A DNA stretch of 64,000 bases from Streptomyces purpureus. Lineage in GTDB: Bacteria; Actinomycetota; Actinomycetes; Streptomycetales; Streptomycetaceae. The stretch covers positions 51,907-115,906 of the forward strand of contig NZ_BMQQ01000023.1 in assembly GCF_014648195.1 (NCBI RefSeq). Reading direction: 5' to 3'. The position numbers were made by a program, and so were the translations under genes. This document shows positions 35,299 through 42,669 of this stretch, piece by piece (positions within the stretch are counted from its first letter, which is position 1; every line of letters starts with the position of its first letter). Under the pieces are notes generated by a model, which was not told the origin of the DNA, ran no database searches, and saw only the letters and a list, made by a program, of their open reading frames with translations.

Positions 35299-36903
35299 CT
35301 AGACGCGTCGGGCCCGGATGCCGCGCGTGGTGGACCAGCCGAGACCGGCCAGGGCGAGCGCGACGAGTGCGGCCTCGGGAAGCGTGCCCATCCGGGTGGC
35401 GGGGGTTTGGGTGGATCGCAGCGGCACCTCGGCGACCAGCGCGGCCGGGGTGAACATCCCGCTCTCCTCCACGATCGTGCCGTCCGGCCGGATGATGGCG
35501 CTGACGCCGCTGGTGACCGGCACGACGACGGCACGGCTGTGTTCGACGGCCCGCACCCGGGACATGGCCAGCTGCTGGTAGGTCATCTCGCTGCGCCCGA
35601 AGGTGGCGTTGTTGCTGGGCACGGAGATCAGCTGGGCGCCGTGGGTGACCGTGTCCCGGACCGCCCAGTCGAACGCCGCCTCGTAGCAGGTGGCGAGGCC
35701 GACCTTGGTGCCGGCCAGGTCGAAGACGCCGACCTTGTCGCCCGGCCCGAAGTCGCGGCTGACCCGGTCGACGTTCTCGTTGAAGAGGCGTACGACCGGC
35801 CGCAGGGGGATGTACTCGCCGAACGGCTGCACATGCCGCTTGTCGTAGGTGGCAACGGGGCCGCGCCGCGGGTCCCACTCGATGAGGGTGTTGCGCAGCT
35901 TCCCGGTGTCGGGGGTGAGGACCGAACCGATCACGGTCGGGGCGCCGATGGCCCGCACGGCCCGGTCGATGACGAGGCGGGCGTCGTCGTTGCGATACGG
36001 GTCGATGTCGCTGGAGTTCTCCGGCCACAGCACGAAGTCCGGGCGGGGTTCCTTGCCCGCGGCGACGTCGGCCGCGAGCTGCTCGGTGCGGCGGGCGTGG
36101 TTGTCGAGGACCGCGCGGCGCTGGTCGTTGAAGTCGAGGCCCAGGCGGGGCACGTTGCCCTGGATCGCGGCGACGGTGGCGGTGCCGTCCTGCGCGGAGT
36201 CGTCCACCAGGGGTAGTGACCCGAAGGCGCCGGCGACGGGGACGAGGACGGTGAGCGCCGCGGCGGCCAGCGGGCCGCGCGGCAGCACGCGGCTCGCCCG
36301 GTACGCGCGGAGCACCCGGACCGTCTCGTAGAGGCCGAAACCGCACAGGGCGACGGCGAAGCCGAGGACGGGCGTACCGCCGAGCGCGGCGAGCGGCAGG
36401 AACACGCCTTCGGCCTGACCGAAGGCGATCTTGCCCCAGGGGAAGCCGCCGAAGGGGGCACGCGCGCGTGCCGCCTCGCCGAGGACCCAGACCGCGGCGG
36501 CCCACACGGGCCAGGCCGGCAGCCGGGAGACGACGGCGATACCGAGCCCCGTACCGCCGACGAACAGCGCCTCGGCGGCGACCAGGGCCAGCCACGGTCC
36601 CGCTCCCACGAAGGATCCGGTCCAGATGAGCAGGGGCGCGAGGAAGCCGAGCCCGGCGAGGTAGCCGAGGCCGAAGCCGGCCCGCGGGCGGCGGCCGCGG
36701 AGCGTCCATCCGAGGAGCGCGAAGGCGGGCAGGGCGAGCCACCACAGGGGCCGCGGCGGGAAGCTCAGGTAGAGCAGCGCTCCGGAGAGCACGGCGGCCC
36801 CGGGCCGCGTGAAGCGCCGGAGCAGCGTGCGGCCCCGGTCGGCGGCGGGTTCTGGCACGTCGGATGCGTCGGACGGACCGACGGGGGTGATGGTGGCGCT
36901 CAC
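35299..36903 (-). CDS. lnt: Apolipoprotein N-acyltransferase
   Basis: 534 aa. Transfers an acyl chain to the N-terminal Cys of lipoproteins at the outer face of the cell membrane. N-terminal membrane helices (about 30-230) precede a nitrilase-like domain with the catalytic triad: Glu in VLWPENSSD, Lys in YDKRHVQPFGEYIP and Cys in ATCYEAAF. GTG 36903 (V-S-A-T-I-T-P) is chosen by family pattern; ATG 36924 adds seven basic residues and is possible. Neither has a good ribosome site. Streptomyces often carry two Lnt paralogues, and this sequence alone does not tell which this is. Confidence 0.93.
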   Translation of the reverse strand: MSATITPVGPSDASDVPEPAADRGRTLLRRFTRPGAAVLSGALLYLSFPPRPLWWLALPAFALLGWTLRGRRPRAGFGLGYLAGLGFLAPLLIWTGSFVGAGPWLALVAAEALFVGGTGLGIAVVSRLPAWPVWAAAVWVLGEAARARAPFGGFPWGKIAFGQAEGVFLPLAALGGTPVLGFAVALCGFGLYETVRVLRAYRASRVLPRGPLAAAALTVLVPVAGAFGSLPLVDDSAQDGTATVAAIQGNVPRLGLDFNDQRRAVLDNHARRTEQLAADVAAGKEPRPDFVLWPENSSDIDPYRNDDARLVIDRAVRAIGAPTVIGSVLTPDTGKLRNTLIEWDPRRGPVATYDKRHVQPFGEYIPLRPVVRLFNENVDRVSRDFGPGDKVGVFDLAGTKVGLATCYEAAFDWAVRDTVTHGAQLISVPSNNATFGRSEMTYQQLAMSRVRAVEHSRAVVVPVTSGVSAIIRPDGTIVEESGMFTPAALVAEVPLRSTQTPATRMGTLPEAALVALALAGLGWSTTRGIRARRV

Positions 36904-36980
36904 GTTGCGGAGTCTACGGCGCATGTCTGTGGCGTCGGCCGGACGCCCGGCGGACTGGTCGCGGGGGCGCGCTCCGGGCC

Positions 36981-37535
36981 TCAGGCCTTGGCCGCCGCGC
37001 TGGGGGGCGTCCCCAGGCGTTCGCGGATGACCCGGACCGCGGATTCGGCGTCGTCGACGGTGACGGTGAAGCTGCGGCCGTCCCACAGGGTCAGGACCAG
37101 GCCCTCGCCTCTGCGGACCACCACGGCCGTGCCCTGTTCGGGCCGCCAGCGGTAGCCCCAGCCTCCCCAGTTCCGGGGGTTGACCTTCGGTTCGAACTCC
37201 GCGCCCACGATGTGGTCGAGCAGGATCCGGCGCCGCGGTACGCCCATGTGGCCGCAGCGGACCTCCAGGGCGTGGCGGTCCACCGTGACCGCCACATGGA
37301 CGAAGGCGAGTGTGCCGAAGAGCATCAGCAGGCCTGCCGCGACACAGCCGATGACGGACATGAGCAGCGCGGCGCCGGAGGTCCACTGGGAGTCCACGGC
37401 AAGCTGGACACCCAGGGCGATGCACGCCGCCCCGGCCCCCGCGAGGACCCATTGGATGCGGTTGGTGGCGCGGCCCGTCCACACCTCGGGCAGGGGCTCG
37501 TCGGCATGGGGGGTGCTACGAGAGTGGTCCCTCAT
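36981..37535 (-). CDS. Membrane protein with PH-like domain, unknown function
   Basis: 184 aa. Two membrane helices (about 28-50 and 56-80) are followed by a beta-rich cytoplasmic domain. Its NPRNWGGWGYRWRPEQGTAV and VVRRGEGLVLTL segment resembles the C-terminal bacterial PH-like domain found in DUF1648-type membrane proteins. ATG 37535 starts MRDHSRSTPHADEPLPEVW. It lies upstream of lnt in the same direction, 77 bp before it. No biochemical function can be given. Confidence 0.75.
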   Translation of the reverse strand: MRDHSRSTPHADEPLPEVWTGRATNRIQWVLAGAGAACIALGVQLAVDSQWTSGAALLMSVIGCVAAGLLMLFGTLAFVHVAVTVDRHALEVRCGHMGVPRRRILLDHIVGAEFEPKVNPRNWGGWGYRWRPEQGTAVVVRRGEGLVLTLWDGRSFTVTVDDAESAVRVIRERLGTPPSAAAKA

Positions 37536-37580
37536 GCGTCACAGCGTACGCACGTTCCGCTCATGGCGGCCCGGTCGGAG

Positions 37581-38369
37581 TCAGCGGGCGGGAGCGGCCG
37601 CCGAGGCGAGCAGACGGCCTTCCGCATAGCTCAGCGCCTCGGCCGGGAGGGCCGACTCCCGGCCGCTGAGCAGCACGGTCAGGCCGGTGGCCGGTTCCGC
37701 GGCGGGCGCGGGCTCGGCTCCGATCCGGCGCAGGGCCTGGGCGGCGACCGCCCCGGCGGAACCGTGCAGGACCACGGGCGGGACGCCGCCGGGCCGCACG
37801 GCCGTACGGATGCGTTCGGCGACGAGTTCGTAGTGCGTGCAGCCGAGGACGACGGCGCGGACGTCGTCGGGGGTGAGGGCGGCGGCGGCCGCGACCGCGG
37901 CGTCGATGGCGGCTTCGTCGGCGTACTGGACGGCGTCGGCGAGGCCGGGGCAGGGCACCTCGGTGACCGGCACGGAGGCGGCGAAGTCACGGATCAGACC
38001 GCGTTGGTACGGACTGCCGGTGGTGGCCGGGGTAGCCCAGATGGCCACGGGCCCGCCGCTCGCGGCGGCCGGCTTGATGGCCGGGACGGTGCCGATGACG
38101 GGGATGCGGGGCTCCAGCTCGGCCCGGAGCGCGGGCAGGGCGTGGACGGAGGCGGTGTTGCAGGCGACGATCAGGGCGTCCGGGCCGTGGGCGGCCGCGG
38201 CCCGCGCGACGGCGAGAGCGTGGGCGATGACGTCGTCCGGCGTACCGCGGCCCCAGGGCATGTTGTCGGGGTCGGAGGAGAGGACGAGATCGGCGTCCGG
38301 CCGCAGCCGGCGCACCGCGGCGGCCGCCGCCAGGAGGCCGATTCCGGAGTCCATGAGCGCGATCTTCAC
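37581..38369 (-). CDS. Aspartate/glutamate racemase family protein (MurI-like)
   Basis: 262 aa. The two catalytic cysteines of cofactor-independent amino-acid racemases are present in IVACNTASVHALP and VVLGCTHYELVAE, along with the N-terminal acidic motif ALMDSGIGLLA. It diverges from housekeeping MurI in the substrate loop (SSDPDNMPWGRGTPDD in place of the usual D-T-x-x-x-P-Y-G type), so it may be a paralogue with other specificity. GTG 38369 is the start. It is divergent from the glycosyltransferase gene, 58 bp apart. Confidence 0.85.
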   Translation of the reverse strand: MKIALMDSGIGLLAAAAAVRRLRPDADLVLSSDPDNMPWGRGTPDDVIAHALAVARAAAAHGPDALIVACNTASVHALPALRAELEPRIPVIGTVPAIKPAAASGGPVAIWATPATTGSPYQRGLIRDFAASVPVTEVPCPGLADAVQYADEAAIDAAVAAAAALTPDDVRAVVLGCTHYELVAERIRTAVRPGGVPPVVLHGSAGAVAAQALRRIGAEPAPAAEPATGLTVLLSGRESALPAEALSYAEGRLLASAAAPAR

Positions 38370-38427
38370 CCGGTCACCCTAGCCGACGGGCCTTGCGCGG
38401 CCGACTTTCTGGGGCAGACTGCGGCGA

Positions 38428-39600
38428 ATGAGCGCCATTGCCTGGATTGCCGTGGGGTCGCTGGCCGCCTGGGGGTGGCTGCTGCTGGGTCAGGGTTTCT
38501 TCTGGCGAACGGACCAGCGGCTGCCGCGCAGGGCCGGTCCCCCGCACTGGCCGCGGGTGGCCGTCGTCGTGCCGGCCCGGGACGAGGCACATGTCCTGCC
38601 GGTGAGCCTGCCGTCCCTGCTCGCCCAGGACTATCCGGGCGACGCGGAGGTCGTGCTGGTCGACGACGGGAGTACGGACGGCACGGCGGAGGTCGCCCGG
38701 AAGCTGGCCGCCGACTGCCGCGGGCTGCCGCTGACGGTGACCCGTCCGGGTGAACCGGAGCCGGGGTGGACGGGGAAGCTGTGGGCCCTGCGGCACGGCA
38801 TCGGGCTGGCACGCGCCCGTGAACCGGAGTTTCTGCTCCTGACGGACGCCGACATCGCGCATGAGCCGGACAGTCTGCGGGAGCTGGTCGCGGCGGCCGT
38901 CACCAACCGGCTCGATCTGGTCTCGCAGATGGCCCGGCTGCGGGTGGCGAGCGGCTGGGAGCGGCTGGTGGTGCCCGCCTTCGTCTACTTCTTCGCGCAG
39001 CTGTACCCCTTCCGCCGGATCAACCGTGAGGGGGCGCGGACGACGGCGGCGGCGGGCGGCTGTGTGCTGCTGCGGGCGGACGCGGCCGAGCGGGCGGGGG
39101 TGCCGGAGGTGATCCGGCACGCGGTGATCGACGACGTGTCGCTGGCTAAGGCGGTGCGCCGGAGCGGGGGGCGGATCTGGCTGGGTCTCGCGGAGCGGGT
39201 GGACAGCGTCCGGCCGTATCCGCGCCTCGCCGATCTGTGGCGGATGGTCTCGCGCAGCGCCTACGCGCAGCTGCGGCACAACCCCCTGGTGCTCGCCGGG
39301 ACGGTCGCCGGGCTCGCGCTGGTGTATCTGGCACCGCCGGTGGCGCTGGTGGCCGGGGTGCTCGGCGGTGACGCGGCGGCGGCCTGGGCGGGTGGGCTCG
39401 CGTGGGCGGTGATGGCGGGCACGTACCTGCCGATGCTGCGCTACTACCGGCAGCCGCTGGTGCTGGCGCCGACGCTGCCGTTCACGGCGCTGCTGTATCT
39501 GCTGATGACGGTCGACTCGGCCGTGCAGCACTACCGGGGCCGGGGCGCCGCCTGGAAGGGGCGTACGTACGCCCGTCCGCAGCCGGCGCCCGAGCGCTGA
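38428..39600 (+). CDS. Membrane-anchored family 2 glycosyltransferase (HpnB-like)
   Basis: 390 aa. An N-terminal signal-anchor helix (5-25) precedes a GT-A domain: VAVVVPARDEAHVLPVSLPS, LVDDGSTDGTAE, LLLTDADIAHEP (DxD) and AVIDDVSLAKAVRRSG. Three to four C-terminal membrane helices follow. This layout matches the hopene-associated glycosyltransferase HpnB, although no hopanoid genes are present here. A ribosome site is not evident (GCGGCGA before ATG 38428). It converges on the TerD gene with a terminator over its stop codon. The acceptor is probably a lipid, by inference. Confidence 0.85.
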   Translation: MSAIAWIAVGSLAAWGWLLLGQGFFWRTDQRLPRRAGPPHWPRVAVVVPARDEAHVLPVSLPSLLAQDYPGDAEVVLVDDGSTDGTAEVARKLAADCRGLPLTVTRPGEPEPGWTGKLWALRHGIGLARAREPEFLLLTDADIAHEPDSLRELVAAAVTNRLDLVSQMARLRVASGWERLVVPAFVYFFAQLYPFRRINREGARTTAAAGGCVLLRADAAERAGVPEVIRHAVIDDVSLAKAVRRSGGRIWLGLAERVDSVRPYPRLADLWRMVSRSAYAQLRHNPLVLAGTVAGLALVYLAPPVALVAGVLGGDAAAAWAGGLAWAVMAGTYLPMLRYYRQPLVLAPTLPFTALLYLLMTVDSAVQHYRGRGAAWKGRTYARPQPAPER

Positions 39601-39624
39601 GGCCGCCCGGCGCGGGGCGGCCTC
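39599..39624. terminator. Bidirectional terminator between HpnB-like and TerD genes
   Basis: A perfect 10-bp inverted repeat, GAGGCCGCCC (39599-39608) and GGGCGGCCTC (39615-39624), with a 6-nt loop. It begins inside the stop codon of the plus-strand gene and ends 7 nt before the minus-strand stop. Confidence 0.75.
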
Positions 39625-39630
39625 GGCTGG

Positions 39631-40884
39631 CTACTTGCGGCCCGGGGTCCAGTTCATGCCCCACCCGTAGGCCTGATCGATGGTGCGCTGCGGGCTGACG
39701 CCGCGCGGGGGTACGAGGTAGCGGGCCTCGCGGCGTACGACGAGGTCGCCGTTCTCGTGGGTGAGGAGGGCGAGGGCGCAGACGGTGGAGGGGACGGTGC
39801 ACTCGTCGAGGAAGAACTCGACGGGGGCGCCGTGCTGCGGGCGCAAGGTGACGGTGGCGTGGAGGTCGGCGAAGCTGCGGGCGCCCTCGTAGATGGTGAC
39901 GAAGATGAGGACGCGGCGGAGCTTGTCCTTGTGGTCGAGGTTGACGGTGAGGTTCTCGCCGCCGGCGAGGGCGCCGGTGCGGTCGTCGCCGTCGAGATGG
40001 ATGTACGGGGGCTGGTGCAGGGCGCCGAAGGCGTTGCCGAGGGCCTGGACGACGCCCTTGCGGCCGTCGGCGAGTTCGAAGAGGGCACACAGGTCGAGGT
40101 CGAGGTCGGCGTGCTGGGCGACGGCCCGGCCGAGTTTGGCGGCCCAGCCCTGGAACTGCTTGCGCACCTCCCAGTTGAGGTTGACGCGCAGGGCGCCGGA
40201 GCTGCCGCCCTGTTTGGCGAGGGAGACGGTCGGGGCCTCCTTGGTCAGCGTCACCTTCGACAGCTGTACGGGCCCGGGCGCGGGAGCGGGTGTCGTACGC
40301 GGCGGGGCGGCCGGCCGGGGGACGTGGGCGGGGGCGGCCGGGGCGGGCGCGGGCCGGCGCGGGTCGTCGACCGTGATGCCGAAGTCGGTGGCGAGGCCTT
40401 CGAGCCCGCTGCCGTAGCCCTGCCCGACCGCGCGGAACTTCCAGCCGCCCTGCCTGCGGTAGAGCTCGCCGAGGATGAAGGCGGTCTCGACGGTGGCGTC
40501 CTGGCTGTCGTAGCGGGCGAGTTCGGTGCCGGCGGCGGCGTCGAGGACGCGTACGTACAGTCCGGGGACCTGGCCGAAGGCGCCGCCGTCGGCGGAGGCG
40601 GCCAGGACGATCCGCTCGATCGCGGGCTCCACGCGCGCGAGGTCGACGGCGAGGGTGTCGGTCACGGCTCCGCCGGAGGTCCGCTTGCCGTCGTGCCGGA
40701 CGGCGCCGGAGCCGTGGGCGGGCTGGTTGTAGAAGACGAAGTCCGCGTCGGAGCGGACCTTTCCGGAGACGAGCAGGAGGGCGGAGGCGTCGACGTCGGG
40801 CACGCCGGTGCCTGAACGCCATCCCAATTCCACGCGCACACGTGGTGCGGGCACCGGAACATTCGCTCCCTTAAGCATGGACAT
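39631..40884 (-). CDS. Double TerD-domain protein
   Basis: 417 aa. Two TerD domains (about 3-165 and 205-400) joined by a Pro/Ala linker (about 172-203). The first begins MLKGANVPVPAPRVRVELGW and has DADFVFYNQP and ARYDSQDATVETAFILGELY, hallmark Ca-binding TerD positions. The second has VRVNLNWE-like sequence and LDLCALFELADGRKG. TerD proteins bind calcium and act in stress or tellurite-resistance-associated networks in Streptomyces. ATG 40884 is best spaced from GGGGAGA; ATG 40890 and 40878 are alternatives. It is divergent from the DUF6643 gene across a 260-bp, relatively AT-rich gap. Confidence 0.9.
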   Translation of the reverse strand: MSMLKGANVPVPAPRVRVELGWRSGTGVPDVDASALLLVSGKVRSDADFVFYNQPAHGSGAVRHDGKRTSGGAVTDTLAVDLARVEPAIERIVLAASADGGAFGQVPGLYVRVLDAAAGTELARYDSQDATVETAFILGELYRRQGGWKFRAVGQGYGSGLEGLATDFGITVDDPRRPAPAPAAPAHVPRPAAPPRTTPAPAPGPVQLSKVTLTKEAPTVSLAKQGGSSGALRVNLNWEVRKQFQGWAAKLGRAVAQHADLDLDLCALFELADGRKGVVQALGNAFGALHQPPYIHLDGDDRTGALAGGENLTVNLDHKDKLRRVLIFVTIYEGARSFADLHATVTLRPQHGAPVEFFLDECTVPSTVCALALLTHENGDLVVRREARYLVPPRGVSPQRTIDQAYGWGMNWTPGRK

Positions 40885-41144
40885 GATCATTCTCCCCGCG
40901 GTCCACGTGCACGAAGATTTGTGTATGGCCAAGCTATTACCGGCAACTCCAAGGGGGTTCGGGGTCGCTTCGGGTGACCCGACGGTAACCCCCTCCGAGC
41001 TGCCCTTTACACGATCCCTACGGCTGTCGGCGACCGTTTTTCCCACGTTCGCTCGCATTGTGGAACGTAGGCTTCCCACAACCCGTAAAACAACCCTCTT
41101 ATCGGGCTCCCCATAGAGCACATCGTGGGCTTAACTTATGTGCC

Positions 41145-41612
41145 ATGACCTCCCCCCGCGCCACCTACGGCGGCGGTTACTACACCGCGCCGTCGTTCCC
41201 CGACACTCCGATCTACGACTCCCTGGTCGCGGAGCGGGGCACGCCTCAGATCGCTCCGATCCGAGTACCGGCCGCATACGACACACCCGGCAACCATCTG
41301 CCGGCCCTTCCCGCGGCGCTGCCCGCCCTGCCCGCGGGTCCCAGCCAGTCCTCCCCCTCCTACGGCGGCGGGTACGGCTACCCGCAGCAGATGCAGCAGC
41401 AGCCCATGCCGGTGCCGCTGCAGCAGGCGCCCGCGCCGTACATCCCGCAGCAGCCGGTCGCCCCTCGCGGCTACCCCGGCCCGCAGCCGATGCAGACGCG
41501 CCCGGTCGCCACCGGCTACGAGGCGATGCGCCCCGCCGCGCCGCGCCCCGTACCGGCCGCCGCTCCGTACGACGATCCGTACAACCGCCCCTACCAGGGC
41601 GGGGGGTACTGA
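41145..41612 (+). CDS. DUF6643 family Pro/Gln/Tyr-rich protein
   Basis: 155 aa. The conserved N-terminus TYGGGYYTAPSFPDTPIYDS and LVAERGTPQIAPIRVP is followed by a low-complexity part rich in Pro, Gln, Tyr and Ala (about 60-155), probably disordered. It matches a Streptomyces family of unknown function. There is no Shine-Dalgarno sequence before ATG 41145, but TAACTT (41132-41137) stands 7 nt upstream like a -10 box, so a leaderless mRNA is possible. It is followed after 37 bp by the MOSC gene. Confidence 0.8.
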   Translation: MTSPRATYGGGYYTAPSFPDTPIYDSLVAERGTPQIAPIRVPAAYDTPGNHLPALPAALPALPAGPSQSSPSYGGGYGYPQQMQQQPMPVPLQQAPAPYIPQQPVAPRGYPGPQPMQTRPVATGYEAMRPAAPRPVPAAAPYDDPYNRPYQGGGY

Positions 41613-41649
41613 CCGGATCGCCGCACGGAGCGCCTGGCAGGATGGGTGC

Positions 41650-42474
41650 ATGCCCAATCCCGCGCTGCGTTCCGTCCACATCCACCCGGTCAAGGCGATC
41701 CAGGGCTTCGCTCCCGCCGAGGCGGCGGTCGAGCCGTGGGGACTCGCCGGGGACCGCCGCTGGGCGCTGGTCGACGCATCCGGGAAGGTCGTGACCCAAC
41801 GGCGGCATCCGCGCATGGCGTTGGCCTCGGCCGAGCCGCTGCCGGGCGGGGGGATCCGGCTGGCCGCGCCCGGTCTCGAGGAGCTGAGCGTCGCCGTCCC
41901 CGAGCCCTCGACGACGGTCTCGGTGGAGGTCTTCGAGACCAAGGTCGAGGCCGTGCCCGTGGGCGGGGACGCGGACGCCTGGTTCAGCGACCACCTCGGC
42001 TGCGACGTACGGCTTGTGCACATGGACGACCCGTCGTACCGCAGGCCCATCAATCCGAAGTACGCACTGCCCGGCGAAACGGTGAGCTTCGCCGACGGCT
42101 ATCCGCTCCTCGTCACCACGACCGCCTCTCTCGACGCCCTCAACGCGCTCATCGCCGAGGGCGACCACGCCCACGAGGGCCCGCTTCCCATGAACCGGTT
42201 CAGGCCGAACGCGGTCCTGGAGGGCACCCTTCCCTGGGACGAGGACAACTGGACCCGGCTCGCCATCGGAGAGGTCACCTTCCGGGTCGTCAAGCCCTGC
42301 GGCCGGTGCGTCGTGACCACCACCGACCAGCGCACCACCGAGCGCGGCAGGGAACCGCTGCGCACGCTCGGGCAGCACCGCCGCCAAGGCGGCAAGCTGG
42401 TCTTCGGACAGAACCTCGTGCCCGAACACACCGGCACCATCCGGGTCGGCGACGCCGTGAAGATCGTCGAGTAG
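41650..42474 (+). CDS. MOSC domain protein
   Basis: 274 aa. An N-terminal MOSC_N beta-barrel (RSVHIHPVKAIQGFAPAEAA) and a MOSC domain with the conserved Cys motif VKPCGRCVVTTTDQ. MOSC proteins bind molybdenum cofactor; members include the mARC/YcbX type, which reduces N-hydroxylated compounds. The order MOSC_N-MOSC without a C-terminal ferredoxin domain is the short form. ATG 41650 has AGGATGGG upstream. Partner electron donors are not adjacent. Confidence 0.92.
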   Translation: MPNPALRSVHIHPVKAIQGFAPAEAAVEPWGLAGDRRWALVDASGKVVTQRRHPRMALASAEPLPGGGIRLAAPGLEELSVAVPEPSTTVSVEVFETKVEAVPVGGDADAWFSDHLGCDVRLVHMDDPSYRRPINPKYALPGETVSFADGYPLLVTTTASLDALNALIAEGDHAHEGPLPMNRFRPNAVLEGTLPWDEDNWTRLAIGEVTFRVVKPCGRCVVTTTDQRTTERGREPLRTLGQHRRQGGKLVFGQNLVPEHTGTIRVGDAVKIVE

Positions 42475-42669
42475 CGCGGCACCGGACAACGGTTCCTCCC
42501 CTGCCGGCAGTCGGGCGCGGTCCTTCCGAGCGTGCCCGCTGCCCCGCCTCCCTGTCACGGGCCCGGGAGCCGGGCGCGCGGCCGAGCGGTCAACTCGGCG
42601 CCGTCGCGCGCGCTACGGTGGTGCGATCGGATCACCGACACGCTCACGAGCTGGGGGACGAGCAGCACC

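Noticed and set aside
42475..42669. In-frame extension of the beta-helix/AAA protein to 42532
   Set aside because: The added residues are Pro/Arg-rich with no helix coils. ATG 42670 is directly followed by the first conserved coil region.
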